From: Homarus americanus | Taxonomy: Eukaryota; Arthropoda; Malacostraca; Decapoda; Nephropidae | NCBI RefSeq assembly: GCF_018991925.1 | Contig: NW_024722158.1 | Span: 5,767,313-5,831,312, forward strand | Reading direction: 5' to 3' | DNA length: 64,000 nucleotides | Shown here: positions 22,946 to 36,066 of the stretch, piece after piece | Position numbering within the stretch: position 1 is the stretch's first letter | Layout of the letters: each line of letters begins with the position of its first letter | Position numbers and translations under genes: made by a program | Notes under the pieces: generated by a model | Told to the model about the DNA's origin: nothing | Seen by the model: the letters and a program-made list of their open reading frames with translations, nothing else | The model's database searches: none

Positions 22946-25900
22946 TGATTACAGAGCTGTGACCTTCTGAATACGCCGCTGTTAAACTTCACCCCCAGTT
23001 TGTAACAGGATGATCCAGGTGGGTCAGACCTGCACACAACAACTACCACACTAACACCACCGACTTAACACCAAAATATTTATCATTGGTCATGACTGTC
23101 ACCTCAGAGATCCACTACATCCTCAGACAATAATAATTTGGGCTTTTCCACAACAAAGGCCAAGGAATGTACAGTAATAGTTTGTTATCTGACAGAGGGA
23201 AGATGGAGGCAAGAGAAGGTCACCTATAGTTGTGTGATCAAGACTCAATCATCAGTAAATTACTGGCATAAATGTTGAAGCTCACTATGGCTGAGTCAAC
23301 ATTAAATTATGATTCACCTTTGTTTAAACGTAACAACATCGTAGAAGTACCAGTGATGAGCTGTTTGGGCAGTTTGTTCTTGCTATGTTCATTGTCCGGT
23401 GTTAATACTGTACAGTATAGGAGGAAACTGTAGCATTGTACCCGGAGAAAACCAGCCATGTTTGGTAGTGAGGGTAACATCTGTCCCAGGTTGGAATGAA
23501 CCCGGGACACAGTGATGCACCACTAAAGATATACAACTCCTGATATGTGAGAGACAATCACCAGTGTTTTGGTATAAAAACAATAAACACTATTTCTTGA
23601 TTCTTCTAAAGTGGTCTAGTTGCTGAATATATTGGACATTTTCCTGTTAATATTTGTATTCCAGGTATTAATCACATGCACTGTCAACTCAGTGTTGCCT
23701 ATCATGGTTAGTACATTAGTTCTGTCTACAGTACATATAAGACAGATATACTGTAGACAGATGGACAGAAGGATGTAGAGAGATAGACTGATAGATATAC
23801 CATATTTCTCACCATATAAGACATATTTTTAACCAAACAAATGTCTCCATAATTCACCCTACATCAAGTATAACTGTATACATACATATATACACCAGGC
23901 CAAGCTGTGTTATTGTTATTTTTCAACTTGTATTTTCAGGTTAATACATGTACTACTGACATGTAATTTTATTAATTTATTTTTTACTGTTACAGGGTAT
24001 ATGGACCTGCAGTCTTTCAAACAGAATGTATTAAATAAATTTTTACCATAAGGTCAAAACCATAAAGAAAAGAAAAAAATTAACGTCCGCAGGAGTCAGC
24101 CCACGATCGTGTGAGGGGGGGACCACACCCCAGTCTCCGGTCCTTAGTGAAACAATTGTCAAATGGCAATGCAGTATTTTTTTTCCTTTTATTTATTATT
24201 ATTATTTTTTATTCATTCCTCACATTTACAGAGGAATATATTAGACCGCAGAGAGGATAAAGACGCCTCACTTGTCCACAGATTCTTAAAATTCAATGCC
24301 GTGGTTGTGAAATGGTTTGCAGAGTAAAAACCGTGAATATCAGGAACTGTGGATGGAAATCCTCGGTTGGCTAGGGTCAACTGTACTGTACAGGTTATGG
24401 AACACATTGCAATTTTTCTATGTAAATGTTTGTTCCTTTGGTTTAGGTGAACTTTCTTGGGACTATAAACCTTTCATGTTGTATCAGTGGTTGCCTTTAA
24501 TATGGTGAGAAATACAGTACAGTAGTATAGATAGATAGATAGACTTAAAGTTAGGCAGAAAGATAGAACAAAATCATCACCACATCAAATCATACAGCCA
24601 TTTTCCCACCATCTCTTGCACTCTGTCTTGTCGTGTTCTTAACTCTAAGATCATTTATTACAACCTTCCCCAGGTCATTCTAGGCCTACCTACACACACT
24701 CTGGTTCTCCTTCTCACCACATTTAGTCAGGCACCACTTAAGCCCAACTGGTCTCATCCATTCTCTCCATACACCTGATCTCAGTCTACTTATACTTAAA
24801 TCTTAGCCGATACTCAATACCCAGCCGCCCTCTTAGCTCTGAGCAGGGGATTCTTTTCTTTCAGCCAAAGTACACATCCACCTCACCCATTCTTATTTCA
24901 GCTCATTAAAGACTGCATATGTCATCCTCTTTAACTTGCCCATGTTTTCACGGATATATAACACCACACTTCTCACACCAGTTGTATATATTCTTCCTTT
25001 CATGTGATGGGAAAAGTCCTCTTACTGACAATAAGACAACAGTTTCCCTAATCTTCCTCCATGCATTTCAGACTCTTAGATAGAACAACAACCCCACCAG
25101 CACTGATCATGTCATCCAGGCAGCAAAACTCATCCATGACTCACATCACAGCAGCCTTCAGCACCCTCCAGCACTGATCACATCACAGGCAGCAGGACTC
25201 ATCCGCAGTACAGGATAATCTTCAGTGTTGGGTTTGTTCAGTCTTGCCTGTATATTTTTTTCTTTACACACATATAACTTAGTCAGCAGCGTCAAGTTGC
25301 TTCCTCACAGTACCTCTTGTGTACCTATTACTCCTCACTGTACTCTTGTGTACCCATCTTCTCTTATTTTTCATCTTTGTCCCACCTTCTTACTCATGTC
25401 AATATCTTTCTTCTGATAGCATAGATATGGATATGACAAATACTTGTATGAGATTAAGACAGTCTGATGTTGATTGATACTGACGGACAGACTGACTGAC
25501 ATACAGGTATTGGAGAGGAGAGAAAGACAGATGGACATTTTTCGAAATTTTGAGATATAGACAGATACAGCAGAGAACACAGACAGACATAAAGGCATAT
25601 TAACAGTAGTGTCTCCATGATTACAGTTATTAATTTCTCAATGCGTTTTAGTTCATTAAATCATCTGCAACAAACAAACATAAACATTTTAATATGCCTG
25701 ACGTTTTTTATACGATAAATTGCATGTCCGCCAAATTAGTAGTCATTCGGTACAAATTTGATTGTTTTATGCAAGTTTGAAATTTTGTCAAATTATGTAT
25801 TTTCGGAGTCCCAACGTCAGTACTGTATATAGACAAAATTTTCCTTTGTAATTAATCCTCAAAAAAATGGCTAAGTAAACCTAAAAGTGAGAGTTTTGTG

Positions 25901-27310
25901 GTGCTGAGAAGAAAAAGCATAATTTATATTTGTGATTTTGCAGTATTATTTAAGCATTTCATAAGTAAGACACAAATGTTGCCGGGAAAATCAACGTATC
26001 CACAGACTGTTTACTCATCTAAAGCTAAATGCCAAAAACATTAACACATTACTTTTAAAAATTATTAAAGTGGATTTGTTTCTATCAATGGGAAAAGTCT
26101 GTGATTGCAACCGAAAACATTGTCAGTAATAAGATGATAAACTGTTTCTACTGTCCGTATAATTTGCCAAATATTGACATTACTTTTGCCAGGGCAGATA
26201 ACCTTTTGGTTGGCTCATGAAAATACCTAAAATCACAATGCAGCCCATGACTGGAGGAAAGGTTGCCCATGTCTGGTCTAAGATATCAGAAAACACATTG
26301 CTCAACTCAAGAGCCATATTAGTTGAAAATGTAAATTAATCAATATCAGAAGATAAAGAGATTGACAGATATACAATGTAATAGATAAAAACAGACTGAG
26401 ATAGGTATTGATAGAATACTTACATAAAGAGAAAGCAGACAGACACAAACATGCAGAAACAGTTTAGTAGATAGAAAGATATAAATGGAAGACAGAGACA
26501 CAGACAGACAAATGACTCTTAGTTTATTTTTGCTATATAGTAGTGGTGGTAGTGTCAGGAGGTTCATTGAAATTGTCTCAACAAGCAGCTCTGTTCCAGC
26601 CTGCAGCTACTGTCAGTTGTGATGGTGTTCAATTCCTGCTGTTCATCTGCAAAATAAACAAACAAAAAACAATTAATATACTCAACAGTTTAAGATAAAA
26701 AATATGCCTTATAAATTCACAGTCATTCAGTACAGAATTTGTTTGTTTACAAGCTTGGTTTATGTGAACTTTCTTGGGACTGTAAACCCAGTATGCTTTA
26801 TTATTTTTGGCTCTTTATTATTCCAGCTTTAAATTAGGTACAATAATACAGTACAGGCACAGTCTGGGTTTACGCTAGCTAACTTAACCTTGGCGGGAGG
26901 TCCGCCAGATAACGTGAAACGCCAGTAAATAAATACAACAGAACAGGTGATTAAATGAAATAGAGACAGTATGACCTACGAAGACTACCTCTTTTTTCCG
27001 ACACAATACGACGTTGTAGTAAAAAATAACATCTTAATTTTATGATGGCATGCACACAACAATCTATATTTAAGAGAAATATCAATAATATTAAGTTTTT
27101 GAAGACTTACGAAGTAGCAGAAGAGATGGCTGGGCACACGGATGAAGCTGTCTTGAGTGCAGAGGGTAGATTATTGGCTCACACCTGTATCACTTTGTAT
27201 CACCTGTATCACTATCCACCAGAGAAGCTTGCAGGGCCTTCTTTGTCAAAGTCCCTCAAAACTCACCATCACTATCACCGACTTGGGCTGGCTGTGGTAG
27301 GGTAGCGGTG
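22946..27310. other. Spacer of the giant inverted repeat; no gene recognised
   Basis: This is AT-rich single-arm DNA between the two arms, ending at the N gap. It contains small (GATA) and (GACA) runs near 24527, 25480 and 26390-26510. A direct repeat of about 45 bases (GTGAACTTTCTTGGGACT) occurs at 24448 and 26765. A plus-strand frame at 27042-27305 gives about 87 residues without recognisable features and is not called. Confidence 0.6.
24235..24383. mobile_element. Possible Tigger-like MITE remnant
   Basis: The reverse complement of the right edge begins CAGTTGACCCTAGCCAACCG, followed by GGATTTCCATCCACAG, and has TA outside it (24384-24385). This style of end is typical of Tigger elements. 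The left end (TA then CAGAGGAATATATTAG at 24236) is only weakly matched, so the boundary is uncertain. Confidence 0.35.
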
Positions 27311-27410
27311 NNNNNNNNNNNNNNNNNNNNNNNNNNNNNNNNNNNNNNNNNNNNNNNNNNNNNNNNNNNNNNNNNNNNNNNNNNNNNNNNNNNNNNNNNN
27401 NNNNNNNNNN
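27311..27410. other. Assembly gap (100 N)
   Basis: Exactly 100 N, the usual placeholder for a gap of unknown size. The right arm of the inverted repeat begins directly after it while still aligning to about position 22945 of the left arm, so part of the structure's centre is missing or the join is inferred. Confidence 0.99.
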
Positions 27411-30400
27411 ATCAGTGTACTTCGTTCCAGTTACGTATTGCTGGTTATAACAAGCCATTTTTTAATGTAATGTGATGTAGCTACCATTATCAGGGTGCAG
27501 GTCAGAACACTGGGACTGTTCTCTATAATCCTCCTGAGTACATGAGGATGGATTACATTCTTAACTCTCAAATGGCAGCCATCACCTGCAGAAGTTAGCT
27601 GTAGGGATGGTGAGTCATCATCAACAGGATGATCATAATCAGTGACAAGTGATAAAAGAAGGTACCTGTAAACTTCCTTATTGCAACTTGTCCTGGCATC
27701 TCATGACCAACTGTGCCTGACTGTGGCCTCACACACGTGCTCTATTTTATCCTCTAAATCCAAGGTTATATATATATAGTAGCTAACCTGAGGTGTGACA
27801 CAAATTGTTTTGTTCTGTAGTAAAGATGCATGTGGTATATAATACAACTCACTTGTGCATACCTGTTACAGTATTTCCATGTACTACAGTACTGTACTGT
27901 ATCCTGCGTGGCTTTATATGCAGGTTGAACCAGTGTAAGCATGATAAGTTTACTGGGCAATATCTATCTATCTATCTATCTATCAATTCTGAGTAGTTCT
28001 GAATTGTATAGAAATATTTTGAGGTTTTCCCTGATAATAATTTTGTTTCATCACAGGTGTTACTCTGTTGCAGTGTGTGAGCCAGTGTGAGGTGGGGTAA
28101 ATATTGAATGGACTTTAAACTGGGGTGTTTAGCTGTAGCTCTGGAAGATTGACAATTTGTCTTCTTTTGATTATAACCAGAACACCTTTATTTCTCACTT
28201 TTTTATCCATGTATGGTTGGCTCAATTTTCTTTTAAATTACCTGGATAAGTGTCATCTGTCTGATTTGAAATTAAGGACTTAGAGTTAATATGATTTACT
28301 GTAGGACTGTGAACTGTTCTGTTTTTACATATCTTTCCATTTCTGTTAAACTAAACCATATATATGATTTATTGTTCGTTAAGGAATTCAATATCACTAG
28401 TTAGATTGTTATTTAATGTTGCTCTAAATCGGTTGATTGACTTATGAGACAATTATTCTGTTTATAGTCAGACCAGTTAATGTTGTTTTGGGGATACAGT
28501 TCATATTGTAGTGATCTCTGTTTAGAAATCATTTCATTTTCTAAATTTGTGTAGCTGGGCTATGAAGGCTTGCATGGTGGGAAAGGCTTTGGAATGAGGA
28601 ATACTGAAGGTGAAAGAATACTTGAGTCTGGGATGGTATGCAACATGTTTGTGTTGAAGGGGCAATGGAGGCTGACCATGTGAGGCCTAGGTCAGGTGAC
28701 ACAGAAACCCAGATTGTGGCTACATTTTTTCAGGAAATTAGAACAGGTTGTTGTTAAGGAAGCTATTGATTTGCGTGTGTGTGTGTGTGTATGTTACTTA
28801 AAGATGGAGAGGAAGAAGGTGGATGTTCAAGAGGAAGTGTGGGGTGTGAGGAACTGAATGTGCGTTAAAGGGGCATTTTCTTTTGAGTTGAGGCTAGGGA
28901 AAAAGCCAGTGACAGAGTGAGGGGCAGTGTGCTTAGATGCTGGGTCTTAATAAAGATGTCCGGGTTGGAGTGTGGTTGATAAGATTTGTGGCGGGGAATG
29001 ATGAAGTGGAGAGAGATAAAAAAGAAAAGAATATTGTGTGAGATGTGGAAGATGGGTGTAGCAAGTACAGTATGGGGCTAAGCTGAGATGGTTAGGCTTG
29101 TGGAGAGAAGGAGAAGCTTGCTGGGTCAGAAGCATGAATGAATGGGAGGGGTTGGAGGCAAGAATGTGAGGAGGGGTTGTAGCAGAATGTTGGTGCTACT
29201 ATAGTAACTGGTATGTTTGTGCTTGGAATAATGAGGAACAATCTGAACAAGCTAGACAGAAAACAAAGAATGATTGAACACAAGAATTGAAATTTAATAG
29301 AATAATATCAAATATTCTGAACTCGAGTTACTTTGTATTTTCATTAGTTCCAGTGATCGAGAGTCTTTTAGCGAATCAATGAAGATATAGTTGCAGTTTG
29401 TGGTCACAGAATTACTGAAAATCTTAACCGGGTTAGAATATTTTGATGTTCGACAATTTCTCAATTTTTGTTTGTTCAGGTATTCCTTCGTATTCTCAGT
29501 ACCGAAGCCTTGTCTTCCATAAAATACTCTATTTTATAATTACTGTATAAAAGTAAACAGTTATATTAGTAAATAATACAGTCATAAATAAATGTAAGAA
29601 CTGTGATGTGAACTGATAATATGTAGATGATATTCCAGAAAGTGTAATAGATTCAGGATCATGTCTGGGGTCCTGCTGCCATCAGAAGATTAATCTATCC
29701 ACCTACCTAACTCAGGAGACTGATTCCTTTGTTCTGTGTTTCTCCCTTGTTTTGTTGTGTTGGTTGGCAGAAAAGGGGACCTATTGTGCGTTTTCCCAGC
29801 TGAAAAGTGCCTCCTCCTCAAGAGGTACTGCTGATTAGTGATGCAAATCTGTCTGATTTCATCCTGAAGTAATGATGTATTTCTAAATGAGTTTATTCAT
29901 AATGGTTGGGATGACGGTTCTGACGAGAAAGATATTTAATAATTATAAAGATACAAACATTTATTATTTCAAACATGAGCATGTGGGAAGTTTATCAAGT
30001 ATTATACATGAATTAACTGTTAAACTCTGGTAGCAAATTGAGCTCTTTTCGAGGATGCATTTAATATATACTTATTTTACCCATAATAAGGCATGCTAAG
30101 ACAAATTACATATTAGTAATACTACATTATGCAAAGCTAACATTTTAAAAGATCAGTACATTGAAATATTACGATGGTCAACAGAGGCGGGAAATATGAC
30201 TCTTGGTAATTTTTCCGCCTCTGCTGACAACTAGATGTAAACTGATCTGTCACACTCATCCATCAACTTTCAGATAATATTTCAATGTGATTCTGATATT
30301 ATTTTGAAGGTTAGTTTTGCATAATGTGCTGTGAAAGAAGTCCAACTCAAAAATTTTGTCTTTAGTTCTCCAATGAGGGTTTTCTTATGGTTTACCAGTG

Positions 30401-31907
30401 TGGGCCATTACACTTTGGAATATCATCATTTCATGATCTCACCTCACATTATTTATTTATTACTCTATTATTGTATGTACAATTAAAGACAAAAGTCGTG
30501 TTCGGTTTTGTCCAAGATTAAATATAACTCGTGAAACGTTATAGAGCCCTACTACAAGGCAGAGCGCACAAAAGTTTAGCTCTTCGGCATATGTTATGAC
30601 CAAATTTCACGACACGAAGTTTTGTCTTTTCATTGTACATTTTAAAATATCTATATTTGCACAATAATTATGAATAGAATATTGTGTATGGCACCAAAAG
30701 CAACTTTTGAACCACTCGGTAGTTTCAGATTCATTCCAAATTCAATCGTTTATATAAAAGAAAACATGAATTAAGCGAAAGTCCAAATCACTATCCGTTT
30801 TAACGGTACGTACTGTAGTGTAAATATCCCAGTAGACTGCAGCTGCACTGAAATGTCAGAGTTATTTTGATGTTTTAATGATTACTCCAAATATTTTTGT
30901 ATTTATCTATTAAGGTCTAGATGTGTATAGTAATATATTCAGAAGTCAAAAATATTCTAAGTCCAAAAATATTCTAAGTCCAAAAATGCATTGTTTATAA
31001 ATATTCCAAGTTCAAAAAATATTCTAAGTCCAAAAATTCAGTCCAAAAAATATTCTAAGTCCAAAAATTCAGTTTAAAAAATATTCTAAGTCCAAAAATG
31101 CATTGTTTATAAATATGGCCAAAGTTATTCCTGGGTAAATTTCGAGTAATAATAAATTGTATGGTTTTAGGGGTATAAAATGCTTGCCATTTTCAAGAGC
31201 TCCAGCTTGGCACCTCTGTTTTTGTTTATCATCAGCCACAACAGACTACCTGGACATGGGGAGAGTAACTGTGGGCCAGTGAGGTGCCTATGGATTATTC
31301 TCCCCATGTCCAGGTAGACCTTTGGGCTTGTATCCTCTTTTGTTGGTGAATGATAATTTGAAGAGGCTTTTCTCCTGGCACTCTTCCGATTATTTTTTAC
31401 CAAATTTTTTCAATGCTACTCCTGGCAATGGCAAACACTGCAATCGACTTAAGGGTAAAAAAAGGGAATTTTTGGGCCATTTTTTGCTCAAATTTGGCCA
31501 TTTTTTCATAAAAAATGGCAATTTTTTCCATTTTTTGCTGTTTTTTCGCTATTTTTCTATAGTTTTTATACTTTTTTCATATATTTGTATAGTTTTTCAT
31601 AATTTTTTTTTGTTTTTCATATTTTTTTACTTTTTTTCATATTGTTTTGTTATATTTTATATTCATATTTTATCTATTATATATTTAATTTATATATATA
31701 TATATTTATTTTTTTCATTTGTATATTATTTTGTATACTGTACAAGATTTTTCTAATGCTTTATAAAGTATTTTGCTTCAAAATCTGAAGCTGAACTTAA
31801 TTTTCTGTAAAAGTTCAAAGCGTGAAAGCAGGGAAAAAGGTTAATGAATACTTGTAGTGACATTTAGACATTTATTAAAGTAGACTTAATGATATTAAAA
31901 AATTTTC

Positions 31908-32092
31908 TTCAGCACAGGGCAGAGGCCAGTCCAGGGTCAGTCCAAGGGCAGCAGCCAGCACAGGGTCAGTCCAGGGGCAGCGGACAGCACAGGGGCAGTC
32001 CAGGGGCAGCGGACAGCACAGGGGCAGTCCAAGGGCAGAGGCCAGCACAGGGGCAGCGGCCAGCACAGAGGCAGCCACCACAATGTTCAGAA
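31908..32092. repeat. GC-rich minisatellite, short right-arm counterpart
   Basis: The array holds about 180 bases of units such as GGGGCAGCGGCCAGCACA and GGGGCAGTCCA between the same flanks as the left-arm array. The unit sequence differs from the left (CTGTGCTGG-type rather than CTGCTGGAGA-type). The tandem array has therefore been rewritten since duplication while the flanking DNA stayed alignable. Confidence 0.9.
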
Positions 32093-35079
32093 TAACATCT
32101 GTACAAAGTAAAGTTTAAAATTAATAATGATTTTTTAACCAGAAATATATTTTAAGTCTGGCAAAGACTAAATGTACTGTAGTGTTTTAGACAAATTCCC
32201 TTAACACTGACCAAATGTACAGAACCCATTATATAAAAAAAAAAAATAAATTTGTTAATTACAATCCTTCACCTAATGATTCTTGATATACTGCCAAGAA
32301 TCTGTACAAGTTAAGGATCATATTTACAAAACTATAAGCTATCACAACTTTCTTACATGCAAGTTTAGTTTAACCATAAGTTATTGACGAGTCACAACTA
32401 CAATAAACCTGTATCTTTGGTTCATTGTTTTTATGTTCTTTTAATGACTACTTTAGGAATTTTTGTGAATAACTACTTTTCACTAAATTTACAACAATGA
32501 ACTTCTTGCGAGTTGGCCAATCACATTTCTCGTAATATTCATATGATTCTACAACTGGGTACAGTACAGTATTGTATATTGAAAGTGAACATTGCTAAGT
32601 AGCAATTTATTAGTGTACACACGGTAGGTAGGTAGGTAACTTTTCATGCACGTATTATTATTATTATACTGTACACAATTCCATCTACATTTCTGAATTT
32701 ACCAAGTCAAGCATTAATGAGCAAAAATTATTTCTTTAGTTTCAAGTTTTGTATTAAACAATTTTGAAGTTGTAAAAAGTTAATTGTAAAAGTAAAGTTA
32801 ATACAGTACTGTACCTGTGAAAGGTTTCAAGCAAGATATTTTCCAAGTACTAATTTATCCTAATACAGTATTGTATAACATCACCCTAAACTGAAGGTTT
32901 TATCCTCTATGGAAGTACCACATTAATCCACTTAATTTAGTACAGTAATTGAAGAACTATCAAATACATTAGTGATGCACCATTAAGGATATTCACAGAT
33001 AACCAGATTCAACACTCAATATTCTGCCGCCAGATTTAATGTTAATGCTATAATTTAGGTCAATTTTATCAAGCAGGTAAAACGGTTAAAGTCGCTATAT
33101 TATATAATGTCTCGCCCATCCACAAATGCATCAACTTCAGTAAGAGCAGCTGGGTTTTAAATTACACAAGTGCAGCATTTAAGTCTACCCAACACAACAC
33201 TAACAACTCACTGATTGATGCCACTATTTACAGGTAAATAATTTAAAGGCTGTTGGTAGCTGCAACCATCCAGGAAGAATACCGTGTACAGTAGCTAAAA
33301 ACTATCTGTGCATACTTTGTGGGAAACAATACCAGACCATGGTCGATAAATATTGGCATACGAGGGCTGTCACTAGTCGCACGTAAAATTTTGGAGCATA
33401 TAGACCCCCACCTGTACAGAGTTGTTTTAGCTACTGTACATTGTCTACATTAAATGTATACTTGTACCGTATAATAAAAAGTACCGACTAATGTTAATTA
33501 ATGGCAACTTTTTTCTAGTGTTTAAGACTTATTGTGGAACATTTAATCATTATTTACTCATTCTCTAATAAAATATATTTAAAGGGAGTTTTATCTTTAA
33601 TTGTTATCAAAAACTCCTCTCTAGCCTCGAAGACCTACTGTTTGTCATTCATTAGAAGTTAATACTGTACTGGGTCATTCTTAGTTCTAATTTGGATATT
33701 GGTAAATAAAATATCTAATGTACTTCTAAGATGCCATAATATATAAAACAATCTTTCTCGTCAGCAACAGTCTTTACCAGATTATTTTTCTCTTCAGAAT
33801 AAATAAAAGCTACTTTGTCTGACCTGATAATATATTCATTACCATATAATTAAGTACTGTAGACAGACCTGCCCAGAGGATACTGCCATGTTATCCATCA
33901 CAAAACTACAGTATAATGAACGGCATCCGAGTGCGACATTTCCTTAAGTAAACAGACCATAAATGGTTTCCTAATTATGTATTTTGCCGTTAATAACATT
34001 TTACCGAGTAATTTCTTGACCCAAAACAGATGGCAAAATGACATCAGCTAATAATTTGTTTACCAATACTAATTCCACAAAATATTAATATCTGCAATTC
34101 ATATCAATTAGTTGGTGCATCCCTAATATTGTACTGTACTAATACTTTATTGACATTTACGAGTCAACTAGACAAGGTATCCATGGGTTACAATTACTGG
34201 ACTTTGAGTTTAGTTTAGAAACTCCTGATATTACCTGGACTGGTGTTTCTGGTGCAGTGCAGTGCAGTAAGGGTCATTTCACCAGGTGAAAACTCCTGAG
34301 TGGATCCTCCATCTTCAAGTCATCATCCTAGAATGAATAATTGTTACAACTCTGTAATAAACAATTAAATAGTATACCTACACTACTATTTTACAGTACA
34401 TTACATGCTACATCAATGCAGGTATCCCCCAATATACAAAACATGTCTGATAAACAATAGTTTCAACACATGTCTACACTACACAAGCAAACTATGAATA
34501 AACACCATTTTGATGCCACTTTTATCTGTGTATGAATAAAGTTTTTCCCTCACAGGAACATAACCCCAGTATACAAATTACTTCCACTTAATGAACACAT
34601 TCCCAAGAATAAAACTGTTGTATATCAAGGGACACCTGTCGACTAGTTTACTGAATAAATGAAGCATTACACAGCACAACTTAATATGAAAAGTGGAGAA
34701 AATGCAATGTTAAGCAACCTTATTTTACTGTAGCTCTACCTATTAGTACAGGTTGTACCTCTCTAGTCCGGCAACCTCGGGACCTAACCGGTGCCGGACC
34801 ATGGAAATTCACCCTTTTCCCGGATAGATAGTGACTTGTGTTTATGCCTGGAAGCACTAGCACCACTTTCTCTGCATCATGGTCTCTTTGAAGACATATT
34901 GAAGGGTTAAATGTCGTATAGTAGCTTCTCAAATTTCGCGAGTTTTTAATTCTTAACGTATTTTATTGGAACAAAAAAATAAATAAATAAAAATTTTGAC
35001 GGCGGAAACTTGAATTTCGACAAGGTTTGAACGGCCCGCCAACGTGCAGACGACGTGCATAATCGTGTAAACGGCGTCA

Positions 35080-35905
35080 TTTCTCTTATGTACAAAAGAT
35101 TCATTATTGTTTATTACTGAATGTCTTTTTTATTGAATTAATGTTTATGTGTGCAAAATGAGCAATACAATTCATTAATAATACGTAGAATATAAAAACA
35201 CACGAGGAAATGACAGCATTGTTTTCGTTGATTACAAAGCCAGTGACTGACTGGTTCTACATATAAAACTGAAGAAAATAAGACCTTGGTTGTAGCTGTA
35301 GTAAAATTAATATGGTTGTTTTAAGCAATGTTATTTAATGTTAATAAATGGAACAATAGAAGCAGCTAACGATAATGGTAAAGAAAAAGAGAGATCGCAT
35401 ATGTAAGTGAGCATGCGCACACGTGAAAACATATCGTCATTACTTTACATAAGAATATGAAAGCAACACTTATTTACTGTTCATATATATTTTAATTAAT
35501 GTTTCTGAATTTGTTTTTATTGAATCAATGTACGTGTGTGCAAAATTAACAATACAATTTATTAATAATACGTGGAATATTAGAGGAGACGAGACGGCTG
35601 CCGGCATTGTTTATGTTAAAGCTTACGAAACCAGTGACTGATTGGTTCTACATATAAAACTGAAGAAAATAAGACCCTGAGTTTAGCTGTAGTAAAATTA
35701 ATGTAAAAAATGAATATGGTTGCTTGAAGTACCTGTAATGTTATTTAATGTTAATAAATGGAACAATATAAGTAGCTAACCATTAATGGTAAAAAAAAAA
35801 GTGAGACTGCTCGTATGTAAGTGCGCACATGTGAAAATATATCGTCATTACTCTACATAAGAATATGAAAGCAACACTTATTTACTGCTCATATATATTG
35901 AAGGG
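35080..35905. repeat. Two tandem monomers of a satellite-like repeat of about 390 bases
   Basis: The landmark TGTGTGCAAAAT appears near 35148 and 35537. Each is followed by AATACG, TGGTTCTACATATAAAACTG and GAATATGAAAGCAACACTTA in the same order and at a constant spacing of about 390 bases. A further partial monomer lies outside this element at 39470-39935. Confidence 0.82.
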
Positions 35906-35988
35906 TTAAATGTTGTACTCTGTATAGACAAGCAGAGAGAGAGAGAGCAGCCGAACTGCCGGATGTAAACAAACCTTAATTTCCCGCG

Positions 35989-36066
35989 GCTTTTTTTTTT
36001 TAAGGGGATTAGCCCACCCGGGCATAGGTCACTGACCCACATTGGGGCCTGAGGGGCAAAAATTTA
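35989..36066 (-). mobile_element. LINE 3'-UTR fragment with poly(A)
   Basis: After (T)11, the sequence GGGGATTAGCCCACCCGGGCATAGGTC and on matches 3824-3890, the non-coding end of the broken LINE near 4 kb. On the minus strand this is a poly(A)-tailed, severely 5'-truncated insertion inside the Tigger-like element. Confidence 0.65.

Noticed and set aside
27042..27305. 87-residue plus-strand frame next to the gap
   Set aside because: No motif, no splice or start context, and composition like the surrounding DNA; truncated by the gap region.
31322..31756. Phe/Tyr/Ile-rich 144-residue frame
   Set aside because: Runs through the T-rich degenerate tandem tract of the right arm; composition artefact.
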